Positions 1 to 6,800 of a DNA stretch of 8,940 bases are shown piece after piece (the first letter of the stretch is position 1; the number at the start of each line of letters is the position of its first letter). The stretch spans positions 1 through 8,940 of the forward strand of contig DAOVUP010000034.1 in assembly GCA_030632525.1 (NCBI GenBank), written 5' to 3'. The stretch is from Desulfobacteraceae bacterium (GTDB lineage Bacteria; Desulfobacterota; DSM-4660; Desulfatiglandales; Desulfatiglandaceae). Below the pieces are notes generated by a model that was given only the letters and a program-made list of their open reading frames with translations, was not told the origin of the DNA and searched no databases. The translations under genes and the position numbers were made by a program.

Positions 1-107
1 ATCGCCTCATCAAGGTCCACATCTTTGCCCGTAGGCCAGAGGGAGAGAACTTTTTCTCTCTCCCTTTGAAACTCCTCGTCAGTCCATCTTATATTTCTGA
101 CAGTCAT
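1..107 (-). CDS. Partial gene at left edge; N-terminus resembling methylaspartate-mutase-like proteins
   Basis: Only the first 35 codons are present, reading from the ATG at 107-105 leftward off the window with no stop. The protein begins [17 protein letters not shown] and continues with a [14 protein letters not shown] segment. A GAGG ribosome binding site (minus strand, about 11 bases upstream of the ATG) supports the start. From memory, the pattern of a W-T-D/E-E-F opening followed by W-P-T-G-K-(D/E)-V-D-L-(D/E)-E-A occurs at the start of proteins annotated as methylaspartate mutase (cobalamin-dependent glutamate mutase E-subunit-like) in Desulfobacterota. Catalytic and cobalamin-binding parts would lie outside the window, so the product is a guess from a short stretch. 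The open frame and start are well supported; the function is not. It is transcribed divergently from the stress-protein gene. Confidence 0.6.
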   Translation of the reverse strand, partial: MTVRNIRWTDEEFQREREKVLSLWPTGKDVDLDEA

Positions 108-200
108 TTCTTTTCATCCCTCAGATCGGGCATCCTTCATTCACAAGTTTACAGTTTTTTCCACAATGGTGATGTATTATCGGATTGAAAACCGGATGCC

Positions 201-278
201 GAAACTGGAAACTGGAAATTCGAAATTAGAGAAGGGCCCTACATTTTGACCAATTTCTAATTTCCAATTTCAAATTTT
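201..278. repeat. Inverted pair of degenerate heptamer tracts
   Basis: The left tract, 201-228, is four consecutive 7-base units: GAAACTG, GAAACTG, GAAATTC and GAAATTA. The right tract, 251-278, is four units: CAATTTC, TAATTTC, CAATTTC and AAATTTT. The right units are the reverse complement of the left type (GAAATTA against TAATTTC), so the two tracts can pair. Bases 214-230 pair with 256-272 at 15 of 17 positions, around a 25-base loop that contains the palindrome GGGCCC. The structure could form a cruciform or an RNA hairpin, but there is no T-run after it as in a terminator. The sequence fact is direct; a role is unknown. Confidence 0.75.
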
Positions 279-280
279 AC

Positions 281-286
281 TATAAT
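281..286 (+). promoter_or_regulatory. Candidate -10 box (TATAAT) for the stress-protein gene
   Basis: A perfect TATAAT lies about 84 bases upstream of the chosen start codon of the stress-protein gene, just after the right heptamer tract. No good -35 box sits at 16-18 bases (TAATTT at 258-263 is weak); the TTGACC at 246-251 is 29 bases away, too far. In a stretch this A+T-rich a chance match is possible. If real, the transcript would have a leader of roughly 75-80 bases containing the octamer repeats and the hairpin. Confidence 0.35.
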
Positions 287-292
287 AATTCG

Positions 293-322
293 CAATTCCT
301 GAATTCCTAAATTCCTCAATCC
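293..322. repeat. Octamer tandem repeat (N-AATTCCT)
   Basis: Three consecutive 8-base units, CAATTCCT at 293-300, GAATTCCT at 301-308 and AAATTCCT at 309-316, differ only in the first base. A shortened fourth unit, CAATCC, ends at 322. It lies directly downstream of the heptamer tracts but has a different period. No function is known to me. Confidence 0.7.
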
Positions 323-345
323 ATGAAAAAAGAATTTTTTACATG
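322..345 (+). other. Small hairpin in the stress-protein leader
   Basis: CATG followed by six A (322-331) can pair with six T, one bulged A, and CATG (335-345), around a GAA loop at 332-334. This gives about 10 base pairs, mostly A-U and therefore weak. It ends 12 bases before the Shine-Dalgarno sequence and swallows the alternative ATG at 343, which argues against that ATG as the start. A regulatory role is only a possibility. Confidence 0.4.
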
Positions 346-357
346 GGTATCAATATT

Positions 358-363
358 GGAGGT
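358..363 (+). promoter_or_regulatory. Strong ribosome binding site that fixes the stress-protein start
   Basis: GGAGGT sits 6 bases before the ATG at 370. This favours 370 over the in-frame ATG at 343, which has no such site and would add nine residues before the conserved family N-terminus. Confidence 0.8.
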
Positions 364-369
364 GAGAAA

Positions 370-789
370 ATGTTTAAAAACATCTTGGTCCCTACCGATT
401 TCTCGGAAGACGATAGTCATGCGCTCGATATTGCAGTAAAGCTCTGTTCTCTCGATGGAGGAACAATTAAACTGCTGCATGTCATAGAGATTATAGCCAA
501 CACGAGTTTCGAGGAGTTTGAGGATTTCTACACAACCTTAGAAAAGCGGTCCTATAGTGACCTGAGCGCCATGATCTCTCAATTCCAGGGGGGTGAGGTA
601 AAGATAGAACCAGACGTCATATATGGCAACAGGGCCCATGAGATCCTCAGGTTTACAGGAGAAAACGACATAGATTTGATTGTGATGAAATCGCACCGAA
701 TTGACGTGGAGGACAGGGCCCAGGGTTGGGGAACTATAAGTTACAAGGTCGGTATCCTGGCGCAGTGTCCCGTGATGCTTGTTAAGTAG
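370..789 (+). CDS. Universal stress protein (UspA) family, small single-domain
   Basis: The product is 139 residues, the usual size of a single Usp domain, a cytoplasmic Rossmann-like fold that normally dimerises. It opens with MFKNILVPTDFSEDD, the family's first strand and the loop with the conserved Asp (D10). It has the LLHVIE strand near residue 35, an IYGNRAHEIL segment near 84, the DLIVMKSH strand at 102-109 and the terminal CPVMLVK strand. In ATP-binding members a G-x2-G-x9-G-S/T loop follows the DLIVMG strand. Here the first two glycines are K107 and R110, and only G121-T122 remains, one residue out of register. I therefore infer that it may not bind ATP in the usual way. It lies upstream of the pump genes with a gap of 75 bases to the earliest tolC-like start. 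Family membership is firm; partner and stress signal cannot be read from the sequence. Confidence 0.92.
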   Translation: MFKNILVPTDFSEDDSHALDIAVKLCSLDGGTIKLLHVIEIIANTSFEEFEDFYTTLEKRSYSDLSAMISQFQGGEVKIEPDVIYGNRAHEILRFTGENDIDLIVMKSHRIDVEDRAQGWGTISYKVGILAQCPVMLVK

Positions 790-819
790 TTTCCATCCAT
801 AAATGGTCCTTTTACGGTT

Positions 820-849
820 TTGACAGATTTGGATAGCCTGAAATAGCAG
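820..849 (+). promoter_or_regulatory. Weak candidate promoter before the pump genes
   Basis: A perfect TTGACA lies at 820-825 in the gap after the stress-protein gene. The bases 16-18 positions downstream (around 842-849, AATAGCAG) match TATAAT poorly. It may be a chance hit, with the pump genes read from the promoter upstream of the stress-protein gene instead. Confidence 0.2.
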
Positions 850-960
850 GAAGAGGATATTGGCATGTTACCGAAGGATGGGCAAGTTGTTTGCTCAGAT
901 TTAATGGCTATTGACTTTGCATTGTGTGGCATGGTGATACAGCGCCGGGTCAGGGGGGGA

Positions 961-2352
961 ATGAAGGTTCTCTGCTTATCCATAATGTTGGCTATGGCTT
1001 TCTTGGGGTGCAAGAAGGCCATGCCCGAGTTGGGCCCTAATAAATTTACTTCCACGGCTCCAGGTAAAGCCTTTGTAGTTCCTAAGGAGAAAAAACCGGA
1101 TTCGCTTCCTGCTGAAAAACTGCTGGGTCTTTCTGATGAACGCCAGCCCTCCGGACATGAGTTCACCTTGGCTCAACTTGTGGATGTGGCGCTTCGCATC
1201 AACCCTGCCACGAAGGTTGCGTGGGAAAGGGCCAGGTCTGCCGCGGCCCAGTGGGGCGTTGCACGTGGAGATTATTATCCCACTATTAGTGGCGATGTGA
1301 GCGGAGCCGGTATCGGGGGATCGGCTCGCGGTGTATTTGGACAGATAAGCGTCAGCCTCAGCTATCTTCTGTTGGACTTTGGGGGTCGCGAGGCCTCGGT
1401 TGAGAGCGCCAGGCAGGTCCTTGCCGCTGCTAACTGGAATCATAACCAGGCGATTCAGGACGTTCTTCGGAACGTGCCGCAGGCATATTACGAATATATA
1501 GGATACAAGGCTCAGGTTCGGGCGTCCGAGGCAAGCCTAAAGGAGGCCTTAACCAGTCTGGACTCTACGGAACAAAGACGAAGAGCGGGTGTGAGCACCA
1601 TAGCGGATGTGCTGCAGGCCCGTTCCAACGCTGATCAGGTGCGTCTTATTCTGGTGGCCAACCGGGGAGGCGTGAAGGTTTCCCGGGGAGACCTGGCAAC
1701 CGCAGTGGGCTGGCCTGCAAATATCGACTTTGATGTGGCAGTTGAACCCAAAGATCTTCCCCTGAGCAGGATGGAGCAGAACACGAAAGAGCTTATCAAC
1801 CTCGCATTGCGCGATCGGCCTGACCTTGCATCTGCCCGGGCCACTGTACGCCAGGGGAAGGCGGATCTTCAAAAGGCAGAGTCTGATCTGTGGCCCAAAC
1901 TCATTGCAAAGGGGAATGCCGGATGGACAGGTATTGACGCGCGGGTGAGTGGTTCTTATGGTGTTTTTGACGGTGATATTGATGCCTCTGATATAAGTTA
2001 CTATGGAGGGCTTGCCCTTCAATTTCCCATTTTTGAGGGTTTTTCGCTCCGGAACAAGGTGCGTGTGGCCAGGTCCGATCTGGAGGCGGCGCGTGCTGCT
2101 TTGCGTTTAAAGGAGGAAGAGGTAATCTCGGACGTCTGGAAATCATACTATAACGTGCGTACTGCGGGCCAGCAGGTGGAAACAAGTAAGACCCTTCTTG
2201 CCAGCTCCACGGAATCTTATAGGGTTTCTTTAGCCCGGTACCGTGCCGGTGCTGCGGATATTGTAGAGCTGCTCAATGCCCAGAGCCTGCTGGTTTCAGC
2301 CCGTTCCCAGGAAGTACATGCCCGAACAGATCTCTTCACATATTATGCTTAA
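961..2352 (+). CDS. TolC/OprM-type outer-membrane efflux lipoprotein (OEP family)
   Basis: Outer-membrane exit duct of a tripartite pump, expected to work as a trimer. From the ATG at 961 the product has 463 residues. A short lipoprotein signal ends in FLGC, with C17 as the likely lipidated residue. Two related OEP halves follow, about 68-251 and 276-463, each ending in a matching element: RRRAGVSTIADVLQARS (207-222) and RYRAGAADIVELLNAQS (427-442). The YLLLDFGGREASVESARQ segment (135-152) is also typical of the family. The start is uncertain. The ATG at 865 has the better ribosome binding site (GAGGA, 7 bases away) but would put 48 residues before the lipobox cysteine. The ATG at 931 gives an Arg-rich 26-residue signal but no site. 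The ATG at 961 has only a G-run next to it. I chose 961 for the signal peptide. The stop at 2350-2352 looks early for the family (see findings). The adaptor gene begins 85 bases downstream. Confidence 0.92.
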   Translation: MKVLCLSIMLAMAFLGCKKAMPELGPNKFTSTAPGKAFVVPKEKKPDSLPAEKLLGLSDERQPSGHEFTLAQLVDVALRINPATKVAWERARSAAAQWGVARGDYYPTISGDVSGAGIGGSARGVFGQISVSLSYLLLDFGGREASVESARQVLAAANWNHNQAIQDVLRNVPQAYYEYIGYKAQVRASEASLKEALTSLDSTEQRRRAGVSTIADVLQARSNADQVRLILVANRGGVKVSRGDLATAVGWPANIDFDVAVEPKDLPLSRMEQNTKELINLALRDRPDLASARATVRQGKADLQKAESDLWPKLIAKGNAGWTGIDARVSGSYGVFDGDIDASDISYYGGLALQFPIFEGFSLRNKVRVARSDLEAARAALRLKEEEVISDVWKSYYNVRTAGQQVETSKTLLASSTESYRVSLARYRAGAADIVELLNAQSLLVSARSQEVHARTDLFTYYA

Positions 2353-2451
2353 CTTGTGCATGCCATAGGCTCTGATCTTCCATCCGCGCCATTCGATAAT
2401 CTGTCTGGACCAGAATCAAGAGGAGAGGAGTCTTCACATGGCAAGAAATAG
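2353..2451 (+). other. In-frame extension beyond the TolC-like stop codon
   Basis: After the TAA at 2350-2352 the same frame stays open for 32 more codons to a TAG at 2449-2451. It begins LVHAIGSDLPSAPFDN. Family members commonly continue past the last long helix with a stretch of the form L-x-x-A-x-G, which LVHAIG matches. The extension would overlap the adaptor start at 2438 by 14 bases, a common arrangement in tight operons. This looks like the remnant C-terminus of the TolC-like gene cut off by a nonsense codon. It also contains the adaptor's ribosome binding site (GGAGAGGAG, 2420-2428). Confidence 0.45.
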
Positions 2452-3670
2452 ACAAATCCGAGCCTTTAACCGATGGCTCGAACCAGGCCTTTTGATGCTT
2501 CTCTGTTCGCTGTTTCTTTTGTTTGTGGGCTGTAAGAAGAAGCAGAAGGCTCCTCCCGCGGCAGCTCCCCCCGAGGTTACGGTGACTTCAGTTGTATTGA
2601 AGACCGTTCCTGTGCGTATCAATTATGTGAGTACAACAGAGAGTGTGATGAAGGAGGAGATTCGCGCCAGGGTAGAAGGTTTTCTTGAAGAGCGCAGGTT
2701 TAAAGAAGGGGACGATCTTAAGAAAGGCGATCTGGTGTTTGTTATTGAGCGTGCACCTTTCGAGGCGGAACTTGAAGGGAGCCTGGCCCAGTTAGCCAAA
2801 GATAAGGCTGCCCTGGCTTTTGCGTTGGAACAGGTGAAACGGTATGCACCTCTTGCAGAAAAGGACTTTGTGACCCAAGAAGCCTTTGATGACTATAAGA
2901 CAAAGGCCAAGGAAGCTGCAGCGTCTGTAAAGGCGGATCGTGCCAAGATCAAGCAGGACAGGTTGAATCTGGGTTATTGCACCATGTATTCTCCCATTAA
3001 CGGGCGGATTGGTCGAACATTAGTGAATGTGGGCAATTTAGTCGGTGCCGGGGGTCAGAATACTCATTTGGCAACCATAGTGCAGTTAGATCCCATTTAC
3101 GTTTATTTCAGCCCGAGTGTAGAGGAAGTCTACACGATCTTGAAACACAATAAGAAGGGAACACCCAGTGTGGACCTGATCCTTTCTGACGGTAGCGTCT
3201 ATCCTTATCCGGGGAAGGTAGATTTCATTGACAACACTGCCAACCCAGAGACCAACACCGTGAACATGCGCGCCGTTGTCCCGAATCCGGAAAAGATGCT
3301 GCTGCCGGGGATATATGTTCAGGCTCGACTCTTTTTGTGCGAAATACCGGATACTCCCCTTATTCCTGAACAGGCTGTTGCCGAGGATCAGGGGGGAATG
3401 TATGTGCTGGTGGTGGGCAAAGACAATAAGGTTGAGCATCGTAAGGTGAATTCCCGCTGGACCTATGAGGGCCAGCAGATTATTGAGAAGGGTCTAAAAG
3501 AAGGTGAGAAGGTGATTACAGTCGGCATGCAGATGGTCCGGCCCGGGATGGTAGTGAAACCTAAACTCGCTTCTGAAAAAAAGGGTCAGAAGACGGAGAG
3601 CGAAAAAGAAGATAAAGAGGTGTCTCAAGGGTCGTCCAAGGACGCTCAAAAAGAGAAAAAATCTGAGTAA
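2438..3670 (+). CDS. RND pump periplasmic adaptor lipoprotein (MexA/AcrA, membrane fusion protein)
   Basis: Links the inner-membrane transporter to the outer-membrane duct. The 410-residue product starts with a basic segment and a hydrophobic core (17-31), then FVGC with C32 as the lipid site, as in MexA and AcrA. The first lipoyl half is at about 73-108 (RARVEGFLEERRFKEGDDL). A helical hairpin covers about 108-178, shorter than in hemolysin-type HlyD. The second lipoyl half carries YSPINGRIGRTLVNVGNLVG (184-203), close to the AcrA motif. The beta-barrel segment contains LATIVQLDPIYVYFSPS (211-227), and the membrane-proximal part includes LLPGIYVQARL (288-298) and IPEQAV. The last 35 residues are rich in Lys, Glu and Ser and look disordered. 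The start is supported by GGAGAGGAG 9 bases upstream. It sits between the duct and transporter genes, so the three are expected to form one pump. Substrate unknown. Confidence 0.95.
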   Translation: MARNRQIRAFNRWLEPGLLMLLCSLFLLFVGCKKKQKAPPAAAPPEVTVTSVVLKTVPVRINYVSTTESVMKEEIRARVEGFLEERRFKEGDDLKKGDLVFVIERAPFEAELEGSLAQLAKDKAALAFALEQVKRYAPLAEKDFVTQEAFDDYKTKAKEAAASVKADRAKIKQDRLNLGYCTMYSPINGRIGRTLVNVGNLVGAGGQNTHLATIVQLDPIYVYFSPSVEEVYTILKHNKKGTPSVDLILSDGSVYPYPGKVDFIDNTANPETNTVNMRAVVPNPEKMLLPGIYVQARLFLCEIPDTPLIPEQAVAEDQGGMYVLVVGKDNKVEHRKVNSRWTYEGQQIIEKGLKEGEKVITVGMQMVRPGMVVKPKLASEKKGQKTESEKEDKEVSQGSSKDAQKEKKSE

Positions 3671-3805
3671 GCGAGGTAGTCAGAGATGTTTGGAGTTTGA
3701 GACATGGCGTTGTTCAAGTTGCGGGTTCCGAGTTGCGAGTTGCGGGTTTTTTCAATCAACAATCATAAATCATCAATCCCAAGGGGTTGAGGGTAAAAAT
3801 TCTGT
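3671..3805. other. Intergenic gap inside the pump operon, mostly repeats
   Basis: The gap of 135 bases between adaptor and transporter is longer than its neighbours. Nearly half of it is the phased heptamer array listed separately. I see no gene, no clear promoter and no terminator hairpin with a T-run. The transporter's ribosome binding site is weak: GAGGGT at 3789-3794, 11 bases from the ATG at 3806. Confidence 0.6.
3717..3779. repeat. Nine-unit degenerate heptamer array between adaptor and transporter genes
   Basis: Nine 7-base units follow each other without slipping phase. The first five are AGTTGCG (3717), GGTTCCG (3724), AGTTGCG (3731), AGTTGCG (3738) and GGTTTTT (3745). The next four are of another type: TCAATCA (3752), ACAATCA (3759), TAAATCA (3766) and TCAATCC (3773). 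The first type is G-rich on this strand, the second A-rich. Too short and without spacers for a CRISPR array. Similar in period, but not in sequence, to the tracts at 201-278. I cannot name the family. Confidence 0.75.
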
Positions 3806-6800
3806 ATGTCTGTTGATTTCTTTATAAAACGTCCCATCTTTTCCGGTGTTATCGCTATTGTTATCGTGATAGCGGGTGCGGTTTGTATCCCTATTCTTCC
3901 GGTAGCCCAATTTCCGGAGATTTCGCCCCCAACGGTGCAGGTCACGACCACTTATACCGGCGCCAGCGCAGAGGTGGTGGAGCTTACCGTGACCCAGCCC
4001 ATTGAAGAGCAGGTCAATGGCGTGGAGGGGATGACCTACATGTATTCCACAAGTTCCAGTGACGGAACCATGAAACTCACTGTCACCTTTGATGTGGGGT
4101 ATAACCTTCAAATCGCCGCCGTGGATGTACAGAACCGGGTGGCCATAGCCTTACCCCAGGTCCCGGAAGACGTGAGACGATATGGCGTTACCACCAAGAA
4201 ACAGTCCACCAATTTCTTGATGGTGGTCAATTTGATCGCCAAAGACAAAAGCCTGGACGCTATTTATCTGAGTAACTATGCCAACATCAACTTGGTTGAC
4301 GCATTAAAGCGGATCCCGGGTGCCGGTGATGTACAGATCTTTGGAGAGCGCAAGTACTCCATGCGCGCATGGCTTGAACCTGATAAGCTTACCGGGCTGG
4401 ATCTTACCTGCAATGACGTGGTGAAGGCCATCCGTGAACAAAATCTTCAGGTGCCGGCCGGGCAAATTGGGCAGCCTCCCAGCCCCCCGGGACAGACTTT
4501 TACTTATTCCATCACCGCCCTTGGGCGTCTCTCAAAAGTCCCCCAGTTTGAGGACATCATCGTGCGAACCCGACCGGATGGATCGGTTGTCCGTCTAAAA
4601 GATGTGGCCCGTATTGAATTAGGGGCAGAGAATTATAACTCGTATGCCAAACTGAATGAGGCACCCTCTACCACCATCGGCGTCTTTCTGTTGCCCGGCT
4701 CCAATGCCCTGAATACCTCCAAACAGGTCAGGGAGGTGATGAAAAGATTATCCAAACGCTTTCCAAAGGGAATCGAATACACAATCGTGTACGATACGAC
4801 CCTGTTCGTAGATCAATCCATCGAGGAAGTCCTCAAAACCCTTCTTGAGGCCATGTTCCTGGTTTTTATGGTGGTCTATGTCTTTCTGCAGAACTTCCGT
4901 TCCACTCTTATCCCTGCCATAACCATTCCGGTTTCACTTGTGGGCACCTTCGCCGTAATGATGGCGTTGGGGTTTTCCATTAACACTCTCACCCTTTTTG
5001 GTATAGTCCTGGCCATCGGTCTCGTAGTGGACGATGCCATCGTGGTGGTGGAAAACATATCCCGTCTTATCGAAGAAGAGGGGATGAAGCCCATGGCAGC
5101 AGCAATCAAGGGGATGAGAGAGGTCGTGGGACCGATTATCGCAACGACATTAGTGCTGATGGCGGTGTTTGTGCCGGTTGCCTTTATGCCCGGGACCACG
5201 GGCCAGCTCTACAAACAATTTGCCCTCACCATTGCCATTTCAGTAGGTATTTCTGCCATAAACGCATTGACCCTGAGCCCTGCCCTGTGCGCTATCATGC
5301 TCCGGCCTCAAAAAAAGCATGGGTGGTTTTTCAGGAAATTCAACCAGGTATTCGACTGGTGTACCAAATTATATGTGAGATGGATCAAGGGCCTCATTAG
5401 TGTATGGGTCATTGTAGCGCTCATATTCATGGGTCTGATGGGTGCCACATACTACATGTTCCATATTGTCCCGACAGGTTTTGTTCCGGACGAGGATCAG
5501 GGATACTTCTTCGTGTTCACCGTAGGCCCCGAAGGATCATCCTTAGAACGTACCGAAAAGGTTGCCAACAAGGTTGAAAAAATCCTCCTTTCAACTCCTG
5601 GGGTATCTGACGTGTTGACTATCGGTGGATTTGATCTCATTAACAACATCAATGTCCCCAATACTGGCACAATCATCGTGGTCCTGAAACCCTGGGCTGA
5701 ACGGAAGACACCCGCGCTGGGTGTGGACGGGATCATGAACAGCGTCCGCAAACAGACAGCAGGTATTGCCGATGCCATGGTGGTGGTTTTTAATGCACCA
5801 CCTATTCAGGGGCTCAGTCAGACTGGAGGATTTGAGTTTGAACTTCAAGACCTGACAGGCGGGAGCTTTGACACATTGAGCGAAGTGACCCAAAAAATGA
5901 TTAAGGGTGCGGCCGAGGAACCGGCGCTTCTTCCTCTCTCTTCAAGTTTTGCGGTAAATTTTCCCCAGTTCTACGTTGACCTTGATCGGACCAAGGCCAA
6001 GAGTTTGGATGTCAGTATATCTGATATCTTTAACACATTGCAGACATATTTAGGTGCTCTTTATGTGAACGACTTCAATAAATTCGGACGTATCTATCGA
6101 GTATATGTGCAGGCGGAAAAAGACTTTCGCTCCGAGCGTATGGACATATCAAGGCTTTATGTGCGAAACGGCACGGGCGATATGGTGCCCCTCAGCGCAC
6201 TCATCAAGGTGGAACAGACCCGGGGTGTCCAGACTGTTAAACATTACAACATCTACCGTACAGCAGCCATTCAGGGAGCGGCAGCACCTGGATACAGCTC
6301 GGGTCAGGCCATTGAGGCGATGGAGCGTCTTGCTGCCAAGTATTTGCCCGAGGGCTACGGGTATGAATGGACGGGCGTTGCCTTTCAGGAGAAAAAGGCC
6401 GGTGGTCAGGCACCGGTCATATTTGGATTGGCCCTGGTATTTGTTTTCCTTTTTCTGGCTGCCCAGTATGAGAGCTGGACGCTTCCCCTGATAATTATGT
6501 TTGCTGTGCCCCTGGCAATACTTGGGGCCTTGTTGGCCCAACACTGGCGCGGTCTTATCAATGATGTCTACTGTCAAATTGGGCTGGTAATGCTCATAGG
6601 CCTTGCCAGCAAGAACGCCATTCTAATAGTGGAATTTGCCAAGGAAAAGCGCCTGCAGGGGGCATCCATTGTTGAAGCGGCCTTAGAGGCCTCCCGTCTC
6701 CGTCTCCGACCTATCCTGATGACCGCGTTTGCCTTTATTCTTGGTGTGGTGCCGTTGGTGGTGGCAAAAGGGGCCGGCGCTGCCAGTCGGCACGCCTTGG

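Larger units (their letters stand above)
108..369. other. Gene-free divergent intergenic region with phased short repeats
   Basis: About 260 bases separate the minus-strand gene from the stress-protein gene. The stretch is clearly richer in A+T than the coding regions. It contains two heptamer tracts in opposite orientation, a run of octamers, a TATAAT box and a small hairpin, each listed separately. I see no RNA gene or credible protein in it. It must hold the promoters of both divergent genes; I could only point to a candidate for the rightward one. Confidence 0.7.

Noticed and set aside
323..439. A 38-codon frame starting at the ATG at 323 and overlapping the stress-protein gene
   Set aside because: It has no ribosome binding site, its start lies in the hairpin and octamer region, and most of it is an out-of-frame reading of the real gene.
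790..820. Possible terminator after the stress-protein gene (CCAT and ATGG with a following TCCTTTTA)
   Set aside because: The stem is only 4 base pairs and the T-run is broken, so it cannot be supported.
3717..3779. CRISPR array
   Set aside because: Units are 7 bases, degenerate and contiguous, with no spacers and no cas genes nearby.
4876..5199. Long antisense frames across the pump, adaptor and der genes
   Set aside because: They lie opposite well-supported genes, have low-complexity or arbitrary composition and no recognisable domains, so they are shadows of coding bias.
6105..6491. 128-codon plus-strand frame inside the transporter gene
   Set aside because: It overlaps the intact transporter in another frame, is rich in Arg and Ser as expected for an out-of-frame reading, and shows no known motif.
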